A stretch of DNA of 64,000 bases from JBNAGF01 sp049801055 (lineage in GTDB: Bacteria > Pseudomonadota > Alphaproteobacteria > Rhodobacterales > Rhodobacteraceae), in contig NZ_JBNAGF010000007.1 of NCBI RefSeq assembly GCF_049801055.1, forward strand, positions 1 through 64,000. Direction: 5' to 3'. The notes below the pieces were generated by a model. It was given only the letters and a program-made list of their open reading frames with translations, searched no databases and was not told the origin of the DNA. A program made the position numbers and the translations under genes. Positions 52,801 to 60,341 of the stretch are shown piece by piece (position 1 is the stretch's first letter; every line of letters begins with the position of its first letter).

Positions 52801-53035
52801 GCCAGAGCGTGTCAAAGCCGCGCATCCGGTGCCAGCGGATCAGAATGTCCTGTAGGGTGTTGTTGAAGGCGTGGCCCACATGCAGCGCGCCGGTCACATT
52901 CGGCGGGGGAATCATGATGGTGAAGCTTTCGTCGCGGGACTTGTTTGCGCCGGCCTTGAAGGCTCCGGTTTCTTCCCAGGTCTTGTAAATCCGGGCCTCC
53001 GCTTCGGCCGCATTGAAGGTCTTTTCCATCGCCAT
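49877..53035 (-). CDS. valS: valyl-tRNA synthetase, 1052 aa
   Basis: Charges tRNA-Val in the cytosol and edits mischarged threonine. The class I HIGH motif is HVGH in PPPNVTGALHVGHAF (His52-His55) and the KMSKS motif is KKMSKTTGN near 692. The CP1 editing domain has IATTRPETMLGDGAVAVHP near 270, and the C-terminal coiled coil starts near 975 (EQARLEKGLGKLAKEL). An insertion between the editing domain and the second core half (ENDGDLDLVELGRL, then EVTEKFLDDN) makes it longer than E. coli ValS (951 aa). The start at 53035 fits relatives; an ATG at 53053 would add six residues. Confidence 0.96.
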   Translation of the reverse strand: MAMEKTFNAAEAEARIYKTWEETGAFKAGANKSRDESFTIMIPPPNVTGALHVGHAFNNTLQDILIRWHRMRGFDTLWQPGQDHAGIATQLQVEKMLAATQQPGRRELGREAFLEKVWEWKGEYGGTIVEQLKRLGSSCDWSRNAFTMAGAPGDPRMGHENSPNFHDAVIKVFVDMFDKGYIYRGKRLVNWDPHFETAISDLEVENIEVAGHMWHFKYPLADGETYEYLEKDEDGNVTFREERDYISIATTRPETMLGDGAVAVHPSDERYAAIVGKLCEIPVGPKEHRRQIPIITDEYPDPDFGSGAVKITGAHDFNDYGVAKRGNIPCYRLMDTRGYMRQDGLAYANESYKAGLFARGENFTENEIDAINLVPDHLRGLDRFEARTKVVEEITLEGLAVMTRADDLRLGTTALKPDAEGADATVPLVESKPIMQPFGDRSKVVIEPMLTDQWFVDAEKVVGPALEAVKNGNVKIIPESGEKTYYHWLENIEPWCISRQLWWGHQIPVWYGLDLSAPDFKDDENDGDLDLVELGRLLNDGGMLHRGHVLECAPSFDEVTEKFLDDNANIPSPLSHASVIEVEDKHAAIHALAESLAQYAVSQDPTQLVFPVWRDPDVLDTWFSSGLWPIGTLGWPDQTDELARYFPTDVLITGFDILFFWVARMMMMQLAVVNDIPFHTVYLHQLVRDEKGKKMSKTTGNVIDPLEIVDEFGADALRFTNASMAAIGGVLKLSKERITGYRNFGTKLWNAIRFAEMNDVFSDSVPQLSVDELQPKAAVNRWIIGETARVREDLDAALESYRFNDAANGLYAFVWGKVCDWYVELSKPLLQGDDAEAQAETRATMRWVMDQCLILLHPIMPFITEELWSLTGSRAKMLVHADWPGYGRNLIDAEAAREMNWVISVIENTRSARAQMRVPAGLYVPMLVTEIDADGQAAWDGNETLIKRLARIDSLTSATELPKGTISISAPGASFGMPLADIIDVAAEQARLEKGLGKLAKELGGLRGRLNNPKFVASAPDEVVEEAKANLAAREEEEARIKEALARLAELS

Positions 53036-53190
53036 TTCGGGTACTCGTGTCATCCATGTTCCGGGTTGGGTTCTGCAATAGCGAAAGGGCAGGCGAAGGG
53101 AAAGGGCGTCCACGACAATCGCGGTGTTGCGCAGCGGTCTCTCTGATTCGTCTGCTGCTGTGGTCCAGGTCTCATTCCCGCCTGGTCGCT

Positions 53191-53928
53191 CTAGGGTGCG
53201 GATCCGGCAAAACGTTCCGCAAAATAGGCTTCGACGCGTTGGTAGGCAGGAGCGTGAAAATCCAGTGTCAGCAGCGAATGCCCTTTGCCCGTGAACTCCA
53301 CAGTGGTCAGGTCTTCGCCAAAAGCGCGTTCCAATGCGCGCATCAACTGGGAGGGCGCCAACCGGTCCTCGCTGAAGCGCATTGCAAGGCCGGGGCCCTT
53401 TTCCTTCATGCCGCGATGCGCTGCGGCGATGTCTTCGGGGCTCATATGGAGTGTGTCCCTGCCAAATACCGGCAGGGCAGGCTGGCTTGCCACGCCGCCC
53501 AAAACGGCGTCTTCGGCCATAAGAGTGAGGGCAAAACTGCCCGTGAGACACATGCCAATGACGCCGACACCGCTTTCGCTTTCGCGATCCGAGATTTCCC
53601 GGACAAGCGCCTTCATCCAGTCCGCAATCGGGCTTTGAGCGCCCTTCAGGAACATGTTGAACTCGCGCCGGACGCAGAACATTCGCAAAACGTTTCGCGT
53701 CATTGTGATCTTGCCGAAGGTTCCAAAAAGATGCGGTAGGTAGATGCGGAATCCTGCCGAGATCAGCCGGTCGGCAAGATCTAGAGTTTCCGGCCCGATA
53801 CCCGGTAGCTCCTGAAGAATGAGGATTGGTGGCCCCTCTCCGCGAACGTGAACCGGGTGCGAAACGTTCTGACCGGTCCCGAGCGGGGCGGCAAAGTCAA
53901 ATACGTGATCGGGGTGCCATGCGGCCAT
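53191..53928 (-). CDS. dienelactone hydrolase family protein, 245 aa
   Basis: An alpha/beta hydrolase with a Cys nucleophile. The elbow is VIGMCLTGSFAL with Cys near residue 127, the His is in KGHSLLTLDFHAP near 217, and LQELPGIGPETLDLADRLIS near 38-57 is the oxyanion-hole region. The GxCxxG form is typical of dienelactone hydrolases. No aromatic degradation genes surround it, so the substrate is uncertain. No clear ribosome-binding site is visible before the ATG at 53928. Confidence 0.85.
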   Translation of the reverse strand: MAAWHPDHVFDFAAPLGTGQNVSHPVHVRGEGPPILILQELPGIGPETLDLADRLISAGFRIYLPHLFGTFGKITMTRNVLRMFCVRREFNMFLKGAQSPIADWMKALVREISDRESESGVGVIGMCLTGSFALTLMAEDAVLGGVASQPALPVFGRDTLHMSPEDIAAAHRGMKEKGPGLAMRFSEDRLAPSQLMRALERAFGEDLTTVEFTGKGHSLLTLDFHAPAYQRVEAYFAERFAGSAP

Positions 53929-54560
53929 GGGCCGGACAGTAATGCAGTTGAGATTCCGAATCCACGAATCGCGCTGAAACAGTGAATTTCGCCGCAGTTG
54001 CATAAAGCTCGGCCGGCCGACCGCTCAAATTTCGAGCAGTTTTTTTGGGGGCGATCACGTCTTGGGCGGGACATATGACATCACCGCTGCCCAAGTTCGG
54101 TCCATGTCCGCCCAATTTGTGCCAAATGTTTCAGATATGGTGGCTTTCGAGGAGAGCATTGTGACATTCGCGCACGAGATATCAGGTGCATCTGCGCCGA
54201 ACCTGACGCAGGCGACCGCAGCGCAAAGTGAACTGCGCACCGGGTTGGTGGCTTGCGGGGGCCGTGCTCGTTTTGGTTCGGAGAATTCCCATCGATCTCA
54301 TGGTTGCGATGCAGATGAACCACTCATCACGGCAACGTTCACCGGTAACACCTTGCCCCGTTCCGGTCCCACACCCATGATTAGAGTCATCATGAGATCA
54401 CCGTCGGCGAACTATCCCCGGTCAGGTCAGTTGATGTTTTGCAGTGACGGAAGGCACAAACTCTGTCGTAACCAATTTGGTTCAGAATTGGCGGGTCGAA
54501 CGCAAGGTGCGGTGAGTGGAACGGTCGGTCGAAGCCGGTAAAATCAGGTATTAATGACAG
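53929..54560. other. 632-base gap without a supported gene
   Basis: No coding frame in this region resembles a known family. A plus-strand frame (54062-54541) is open for 159 codons but has no recognisable motif, no good ribosome-binding site and atypical residue composition. The only structure noticed is an imperfect inverted repeat, TTGGGCGGGACAT (54062-54074) against ATGTCCGCCCAA (54104-54115), with one unpaired base. Confidence 0.5.
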
Positions 54561-55676
54561 ATGACATTGTCGCGGTTCAGTAAGAAAATTCTCGGGTGGC
54601 TCGGCCGACCTCTTTCTGCTGCGCATTCCTCTGAAACCCGGCACCGGGAACCGCAGACGCATGTCATCATTCTCGACGGCACCATGTCGACACTGGAACC
54701 GGGGAGCGAAACCCACGCCGGTCAGACCTATCGGGTTCTGTGCGAGATGGGGCCGGATGTTTCCGTATTCTACGAAGCCGGTGTGCAGTGGACCAGCTGG
54801 CGCGGGACCATGGATGTCATGTTGGGGCGCGGGATTAACCGTCAGATCCGGCGGGCCTATGGTTATCTCGCTTCGCGCTACAAACCGGGGGATCGAATTT
54901 TTCTCATGGGCTATTCGCGCGGGGCCTACGGAGTTCGCAGCCTTGCTGGCGTACTTGATTTTGTCGGGTTGGTGAAAGCGGAACACGCGACCGTTCGCAA
55001 TATCCGTCAGGCTTATCGCCACTACGAATGCAACCCGCATGGCCCGCATAGCGAGGCCTTTCGACGTCAGTTCTGCCATGATGACGTTAGGATCGAGATG
55101 GTCGGCGTCTGGGATACCGTCAAGGCACTGGGGATGCGGCTGCCAGTGTTGTGGCGAATGGCGGAGGCGCGACATGCGTTTCACAACCATCAACTGGGTC
55201 GAACCATCAAGAACGGATATCATGCGCTGGCCTTGGACGAAACTCGCCAAGTGTTTGAGCCCGTACTGTGGCAGTGTCCGCCCGGTTTCAGGGGGCGGAT
55301 TGAACAGGTCTGGTTCCGCGGAACCCATGGCGATGTCGGTGGTCAGCTTGGCGGATTTGAAGAAGCCCGCCCCTTTTCAAACATCTCTTTGATCTGGATG
55401 TTGGAGAAGGCGGAATGGCATGGACTGCCCCTGCCGGAAAACTGGCGGGACCGATTTGTGAGTGATGCCAAGGCTCCGTCAGTCGGAACGTGGCGTGGTT
55501 GGGGGAAGATTTTTCTGCTCCGCCGCCGCCGGATTGTTGGGCGCGACCGAACCGAGCGTTTGCACGAAAGTGTTTGTCCCGAAGAAGTTCCGGCCCCCCT
55601 CATAGAACCCTTCCTGCGTGCCCCGCCTCCGCAGGACCCTCCGGTGGACAATTCTGATGTGGCTACGTCGACCTGA
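54561..55676 (+). CDS. DUF2235 (Tle1-like) hydrolase domain protein, 371 aa
   Basis: A DUF2235 protein, the alpha/beta hydrolase type also found in the T6SS phospholipase Tle1. The nucleophile Ser119 lies in FLMGYSRGAYGVRSLAGVLD and the acid probably in FRGTHGDVGGQLGGF near 258; VGVWDTVKALGMRLP near 178 is typical. No T6SS, VgrG or immunity gene is near and there is no secretion signal, so a cytosolic hydrolase is more likely than an effector. The C-terminal 60 residues are Arg- and Pro-rich. The ribosome-binding site is poor, so the start is uncertain. Confidence 0.85.
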   Translation: MTLSRFSKKILGWLGRPLSAAHSSETRHREPQTHVIILDGTMSTLEPGSETHAGQTYRVLCEMGPDVSVFYEAGVQWTSWRGTMDVMLGRGINRQIRRAYGYLASRYKPGDRIFLMGYSRGAYGVRSLAGVLDFVGLVKAEHATVRNIRQAYRHYECNPHGPHSEAFRRQFCHDDVRIEMVGVWDTVKALGMRLPVLWRMAEARHAFHNHQLGRTIKNGYHALALDETRQVFEPVLWQCPPGFRGRIEQVWFRGTHGDVGGQLGGFEEARPFSNISLIWMLEKAEWHGLPLPENWRDRFVSDAKAPSVGTWRGWGKIFLLRRRRIVGRDRTERLHESVCPEEVPAPLIEPFLRAPPPQDPPVDNSDVATST

Positions 55677-55737
55677 TTTTGGTTTTCGCGACGATGTCCA
55701 ATGCGCGTAAATACTGCACGCTGGGTTGGTTGTCGGG

Positions 55738-56223
55738 CTATCCTCTTGGCAAATCCAGAACGATACATGTCGTGGAACCGGTTGCATAAAGCCGATCGTC
55801 GTCGACGCCGCGGATCTCTCCATGGGCGACGCCAGTAGATCGACCGACGTGATCCGAGATGCCAATTGCGTCGACTTCGACTCCCAACGGGATCGCCCGT
55901 AGAATGTTGATCTTGTACTCGAGCGTTGTGAATGTGGTGCCGCGAGGGACCATGCTTTGGATCGCACAGGCCATTGCTCCGTCCAGCAACGTGCCATACC
56001 ATCCACCATGCACGACACCCAGCGGGTTGCAGCAGTCGAAATCCGGCGTCCCGCGGAAAATCACGCGACCAGACTCGGCGGAAAAAAGACTGTAATTCAG
56101 CGGTTTGCCGATCGGAGGCGCCGGGAGCCGCCCATCCAGAATCCCTTGCAGGAATTCAAGACCGGACATTCCAGCCAAGTCGGTCGCTCCGGGCAATTGT
56201 TCCGGACTGTCTGCAAAAAACAT
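55738..56223 (-). CDS. PaaI-family hotdog thioesterase, 161 aa
   Basis: A hotdog-fold acyl-CoA thioesterase. NPLGVVHGGWYGTLLDGAMA near 66-85 holds the signature HGG and catalytic Asp of the PaaI family, and TTFTTLEYKINILRAIPLGV near 96-115 is the second conserved strand pair. GRVIFRGTPDFDCCNP before it is typical. The physiological acyl-CoA is unknown. It lies downstream of metF on the same strand, 54 bases after its stop. Confidence 0.9.
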   Translation of the reverse strand: MFFADSPEQLPGATDLAGMSGLEFLQGILDGRLPAPPIGKPLNYSLFSAESGRVIFRGTPDFDCCNPLGVVHGGWYGTLLDGAMACAIQSMVPRGTTFTTLEYKINILRAIPLGVEVDAIGISDHVGRSTGVAHGEIRGVDDDRLYATGSTTCIVLDLPRG

Positions 56224-56277
56224 CCTCGCCTCCCCTGTTCGGCCTCACGCTAGCAAGGCCGGGGGACCAGACAAGAA

Positions 56278-57147
56278 TTACGCAACGTTGCGCAACTCGG
56301 CCTTGGGCGTGACGCCCAAAGCGTGGCAGACATCGCGGGTCAACTCGGGACGGTTGAGCGTGTAGAAATGCAGTTTGTCGACGCCGCCATCGATAAGATC
56401 CGAGCACAGCTCGGTGCAGATCGCGGTTGCCAGAAGATCCTCGCGGCCATCGCGCGTCGCCTTTTCGAAAGCGTCTTCGACCCATTTCGGGATCGAAGTG
56501 CCGCAACGGCGGGCAAAATTGCGGGCGCCTTTCCAGTTTTCGATAGGCAAGATACCGGGCGTAATCACTGATCCGTCGATCCCTGCCTTTTCGCATGCAT
56601 CGCGGAAACGGAAGAACGTGTCGGCCTCAAAGAAAAACTGGGTCAGTGCTTCGCTCGCACCAGCGTCCAGCTTGCGCTTGAGCCAGTCGATGTCAGCCTG
56701 TGCGGATCCGGCCTCGGGGTGGATGTCGGGGTAGGCCCCCACACGGATATTGAACGAACCGGTTCCGGCCAGTGCTTCGATGAGTTCCACGGAATGGGCA
56801 AAGCCACCTGGATATTGGGTGAACGCACCCTCGCCCTTGGGAGGGTCGCCGCGCAACGCGACAATATCCGTCACCCCAGCCTTGGCGAAGTCTTGGGCAA
56901 TCTTCAATGTCTCGTCCCGCGTAGCGTTTACGCAAGTCAGGTGCGCAGCAACCCGGAGGCCGGAATTCTTGTGGATCGTTGCCACGGCATCGCGGGTCAG
57001 ATCGCGTGTCGTTCCCCCAGCGCCATAGGTTACCGAGACAAAGCGCGGGTCCAGCGGCGTCAACACCTGTACGGTGTCCCAAAGGCGGAAAGCGCCTTCC
57101 AGATTCTGGGGCGGAAAAAATTCGAACGAAATGGCGGGAACGGTCAT
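56278..57147 (-). CDS. metF: methylenetetrahydrofolate reductase, 289 aa
   Basis: Reduces methylene-THF to methyl-THF, supplying methionine synthesis. ISFEFFPPQNLEG near 6-18 has the catalytic Glu of FEFFPP, FVSVTYGAGG near 37 and IVALRGDPPKGEG near 95 bind FAD and folate, and LTQFFFEADTFF near 165 is conserved. The ATG at 57147 has AAAGGA 11 bases upstream; an upstream frame has no similarity. It is divergent from a LysR-type gene, and a MetR-like site lies between. Confidence 0.95.
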   Translation of the reverse strand: MTVPAISFEFFPPQNLEGAFRLWDTVQVLTPLDPRFVSVTYGAGGTTRDLTRDAVATIHKNSGLRVAAHLTCVNATRDETLKIAQDFAKAGVTDIVALRGDPPKGEGAFTQYPGGFAHSVELIEALAGTGSFNIRVGAYPDIHPEAGSAQADIDWLKRKLDAGASEALTQFFFEADTFFRFRDACEKAGIDGSVITPGILPIENWKGARNFARRCGTSIPKWVEDAFEKATRDGREDLLATAICTELCSDLIDGGVDKLHFYTLNRPELTRDVCHALGVTPKAELRNVA

Positions 57148-57196
57148 CTGTCTGCTAAGTCCTTTGATTTCGGCTCTTGTCGCACGTGCAGCATTG

Positions 57197-57209
57197 TGAG
57201 ACAACTTCA
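57197..57209. promoter_or_regulatory. MetR-type site between metF and the LysR-type gene
   Basis: TGAG-ACAAC-TTCA differs by one base from the E. coli MetR consensus TGAA-N5-TTCA. It lies about 35 bases before the LysR-type start and 50 bases before metF, positioned for divergent control. Confidence 0.5.
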
Positions 57210-57243
57210 TAATACTCAAGAACAACATGAGTCAGACCTCAGG

Positions 57244-58149
57244 ATGCACATCGAGTTCCGCCATCTAAGAACCATCAAGGCCATTCATGACTGTGGGGGG
57301 CTTGCACGGGCGGCAGACCAACTGAACATCACCCAGTCGGCACTGAGCCATCAGATCAAGGGACTGGAGGATCAGGCCGGGGTTGAATTGTTCGTGCGCC
57401 GGTCAAAGCCGATGAAACTGTCGCCGGCGGGCCTGAGATTGCTCCGGCTTGCGGAACAGATCTTGCCGCAGGTAGAGGCGATGCAGGCAGAATTCTCTTC
57501 GTTGCGTGACGGGCGTACCGGCCGAATGCACATTGCAATCGAATGCCACGCCTGTTTCGAATGGCTGTTCCCAGTGCTCGAATCCTTTCGCAAGAACTGG
57601 CCCGACGTGGATGTGGACATCAAGCCGGGGCTCGCCTTCGACGCTTTGCCCGCGCTGAAAAAAGAAGAAGTCGATCTCGTAGTGTCTTCGGACCCCGAAG
57701 ATCTTCCGGGCATCGAATTTGTTGAACTCTTTGACTATGCACCTGTTTTTGTCGCTTCCGCTTCACATCCCCTGGCCGAGAAATCATATGTCGAAGCCGA
57801 AGATTTCCGAGGTCAAACCCTGATCACCTACCCGGTCGAGCGCACGCGGCTGGATATCTTCAGCCAGTTGCTGATCCCGGCGAAAGTCGAACCCGGAGCT
57901 ATTCGGCAAGTTGAGCTGACGGCGGTGATCCTTCTTCTCGTCGCATCAAACCGGGGCGTGGCGGTGCTCCCCGACTGGGTGGTGCGCGAGGTAAAATACA
58001 GCTCGGACTATGTGACCCGTCCGCTTACCAGGGATGGCGTCACGCGGCGACTTTTTGCTGCGGTTCGGACCGAAGACCTTGAAAAGCCATTTGTTCAGGA
58101 ACTAATAAAGCTGGCCCGGTCCGAGGCGCGCAAGCTTCAGGCGGCCTAG
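57244..58149 (+). CDS. metR: LysR-family regulator, MetR-like, 301 aa
   Basis: A LysR-type regulator. The N-terminal helix-turn-helix is EFRHLRTIKAIHDCGGLARA then LNITQSALSHQIKGLE (about 26-42); the effector-binding domain covers about 90-290 with GRMHIAIECHACFEWLFPV near 92 and VLPDWVVREV near 243. It is divergent from metF and a MetR-type site lies between, which supports the MetR assignment, with homocysteine as the expected co-effector. The ATG at 57244 gives the family's usual N-terminus MHIEFRHLR. Confidence 0.87.
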   Translation: MHIEFRHLRTIKAIHDCGGLARAADQLNITQSALSHQIKGLEDQAGVELFVRRSKPMKLSPAGLRLLRLAEQILPQVEAMQAEFSSLRDGRTGRMHIAIECHACFEWLFPVLESFRKNWPDVDVDIKPGLAFDALPALKKEEVDLVVSSDPEDLPGIEFVELFDYAPVFVASASHPLAEKSYVEAEDFRGQTLITYPVERTRLDIFSQLLIPAKVEPGAIRQVELTAVILLLVASNRGVAVLPDWVVREVKYSSDYVTRPLTRDGVTRRLFAAVRTEDLEKPFVQELIKLARSEARKLQAA

Positions 58150-58330
58150 CCCTGTTCCTCTGCAATTCGGAAATGCCGTTTCGGCCTTTCGGCCAGACCC
58201 ATACACGATCCGTTCAGGCCTTGATGCCAGCCAAGGCGGAGGGCGAAGAGCAGCTATGCGCGGCTTGCCTCTTGGCAAGGGGCGATGTGGCAATTATACG
58301 CGCGTTCTGACCGAACAGGAGCTTCCGGAT

Positions 58331-59116
58331 ATGATTGGCAGTGCAAATCTAAACATCATGATCAAAGCCGCGCGCAAAGCGGGTCGGTCGCTGGTCAAGG
58401 ATTTCCGCGAGGTGGAGAACCTTCAGGTTTCGACCAAGGGTGCTGGAGACTTCGTGTCGAAAGCCGATATTTCTGCCGAAGACATACTCAAGGAAGAACT
58501 GCGAACCGCTCGCCCAAGCTATGGCTGGCTGGGCGAGGAGAGTGGCGGAGAAGATGGAGAGGATCCGACCCGGCGTTGGATTGTCGACCCGCTGGACGGC
58601 ACCACGAATTTCCTGCACGGGTTGCCGCATTGGGCCGTTTCGATTGCCTTGGAGCACAAAGGGCAGGTCGTCGCGGGCGTGGTGTTTGACGCCGCCAAGG
58701 ACGAGATGTTCTATGCCGAAAAAGGGGCTGGCGCCTGGATGAATGACAGGCGAATCCGGGTCTCGGGGCGATCCCGAATGATCGAATCTGTATTCGCCAC
58801 GGGTCTGCCATTTGGTGGTCGTACCGACCTGCCGGTCGTTCTGCAGGATCTGGCACGGATCAGCCCTGCGGTTGCTGGTATCCGGCGCTGGGGATCGGCT
58901 GCGCTCGACATGGCCTATGTGGCGGCGGGCCGATATGAAGGCTATTGGGAGCGTCGTCTGAATTCATGGGATATTGCCGCCGGGATCATTCTGGTGCGCG
59001 AGGCAGGGGGGCTTGTGCAACCGCTGGATCCAGCGGGCGACCTGCTGTCAGACGGCGAAGTGATCTGCGCCAACGAGCCAATCTTTGACAATTTTGCCAA
59101 GGTGATCCGGGGCTGA
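58331..59116 (+). CDS. suhB: inositol monophosphatase family protein, 261 aa
   Basis: A Mg-dependent phosphatase of the SuhB type. LGEESGG (near 68) holds the first metal-binding Glu, WIVDPLDGTTNFLHGLP near 83-99 the second site with Asp residues, and SWDIAAGIILVREAGG near 210-225 the third. RRWGSAALDMAYVAAGR near 185 is conserved. Substrate may be inositol phosphate or another sugar phosphate. AGGAG lies nine bases before the ATG at 58331; the frame upstream is open but unlike the family. Confidence 0.9.
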   Translation: MIGSANLNIMIKAARKAGRSLVKDFREVENLQVSTKGAGDFVSKADISAEDILKEELRTARPSYGWLGEESGGEDGEDPTRRWIVDPLDGTTNFLHGLPHWAVSIALEHKGQVVAGVVFDAAKDEMFYAEKGAGAWMNDRRIRVSGRSRMIESVFATGLPFGGRTDLPVVLQDLARISPAVAGIRRWGSAALDMAYVAAGRYEGYWERRLNSWDIAAGIILVREAGGLVQPLDPAGDLLSDGEVICANEPIFDNFAKVIRG

Positions 59117-59184
59117 CCATTCCGCCGACGACCCCATGACCTGTTTCTGCGCCCCGCCAGTCCAGTCTTTTGCATAGGCTTTGA

Positions 59185-59964
59185 TCAACGCCGCGGGGGT
59201 TTCCCGGGCGGCTTGCGGTAGGTGCTGCGCCCGGCTCTCGGTATGCGCGTCGCCGAAAAACGATAGTCTGGTTCCGGATGCGGAGGGTGCCCCTCTGTGC
59301 GGGTCCAGAACGCCGGCCCTCCGCGCCGCAACCAGAGCGGCAAAGTCAGGACGAGGCCAACGAGAAAGCCACCCGTATGTGCCCAGTACGCGACGCCACC
59401 CTGATCCGGATCCGAGCTCAGGCTGCCCAGAAACTGCATGCCTAGCCAGACGCCCAGCATCACGAATGCGGGGATTGAAAAGACCCGGAAATACACGATC
59501 AGGATAAGCAGGATGTCGACCCGTGCCTTGGGAAACAGCAGGAGGTAGCCGCCCATCACGCCTGCAATGGCACCCGAAGCTCCGACGGTGGGCACCACCG
59601 AATAGGGCGACGAGATGATATGGATCAGGCCTGCGCCAATGCCGCTTGCAAGGTAAAAGGCGAGAAACAGCAGATGTCCCATCTCGTCTTCGAGATTATC
59701 TCCGAATATCCACAAGAACAGCATGTTACCTGCCAGATGCATGATGCCGCCGTGCAGGAACATCGAGCTCAAAACGGTTTCAAATCCGCCACCGTCTGTG
59801 ATGCGGGCCGGGATCATTGCGTATTCCGAGAATAACTTATTAATCAGCTGAGGGTTGTCCATCATCCCCCAATAGCTGACAAAAACCAGAATGTTGGCTG
59901 CCATCAGAACATAGACAACGTACGGAGTGCGGCCGGACGGATTGTGATCGCGTATCGGAAAAAT
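59185..59964 (-). CDS. rhomboid-family intramembrane serine protease, probable AUU start, 259 aa
   Basis: A rhomboid protease with about six membrane segments. The catalytic Ser130 is in VGASGAIAGVMGGY and His196 in YWAHTGGFLVGL; FLHGGIMHLAGNMLFLW near 70 has the oxyanion-hole His and Asn. The first ATG (59904) would start inside the first membrane segment. In frame above it the sequence reads FPIRDHNPSGRTPYVVYVL, the expected cytosolic start, with ATT at 59962-59964 preceded by GAGG six bases away. No ATG, GTG or TTG exists between there and an upstream stop, so AUU initiation is proposed. The C-terminal 60 residues are Arg/Pro-rich. Confidence 0.85.
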   Translation of the reverse strand: MFPIRDHNPSGRTPYVVYVLMAANILVFVSYWGMMDNPQLINKLFSEYAMIPARITDGGGFETVLSSMFLHGGIMHLAGNMLFLWIFGDNLEDEMGHLLFLAFYLASGIGAGLIHIISSPYSVVPTVGASGAIAGVMGGYLLLFPKARVDILLILIVYFRVFSIPAFVMLGVWLGMQFLGSLSSDPDQGGVAYWAHTGGFLVGLVLTLPLWLRRGGPAFWTRTEGHPPHPEPDYRFSATRIPRAGRSTYRKPPGKPPRR

Positions 59965-60341
59965 GGTGAGCCTCGTAGAGTCAGTGTTTTCAGGTGCTTA
60001 ATTGGTTGTCTGCCGGATCAAGCCACCTTGATGTTCACCTTTATCCAGTAACAATTGGCTTCGATCAACCGGCAACACAAGTTTGGTCGAGGCGTGGACA
60101 GCGGCCGGGAGTCCAGCCCACCTGACGTCGATCATGGCGGGTGCGCGCATTGCCCGGCGACAAGCACTGGGCATTGGGGCAAGAAAACAATGCTGCCCAT
60201 GAGATGCCGGCGTTTAGCTATCGGCGACTGTGTTTCCAGCCGAAGCGAAAAAAGCCGAGAGGTCGCCTTGAAAGAGCTCTGTCTGATCTGCCGCATAGAA
60301 TGGGCGCCGGCGTTATCTCCAAGCGGGAGTGCATGAGCGCG
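59965..60341. other. 377-base gap without a supported gene
   Basis: Two short plus-strand frames are open here but neither resembles a known family or has a good ribosome-binding site. The upstream part must contain the rhomboid promoter. A perfect 8-bp stem GCATGAGC / GCTCATGC (60331-60338 and 60345-60352) covers the putA stop codon but lacks a T-tract on the minus strand. Confidence 0.5.

Noticed and set aside
50984..52855. 623-codon plus-strand open frame
   Set aside because: It lies entirely opposite valS, has no family motif, and is open only because of the GC-rich codon use of valS.
54062..54541. 159-codon plus-strand frame in the 632-base gap
   Set aside because: No motif, no ribosome-binding site and unusual composition; not annotated as a gene.
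54390..55328. 312-codon minus-strand open frame
   Set aside because: Overlaps the DUF2235 gene on the other strand, whose catalytic motifs are clear.
54561..55676. T6SS phospholipase effector (Tle1)
   Set aside because: The DUF2235 fold is shared, but no VgrG, Hcp, adaptor or immunity gene is nearby.
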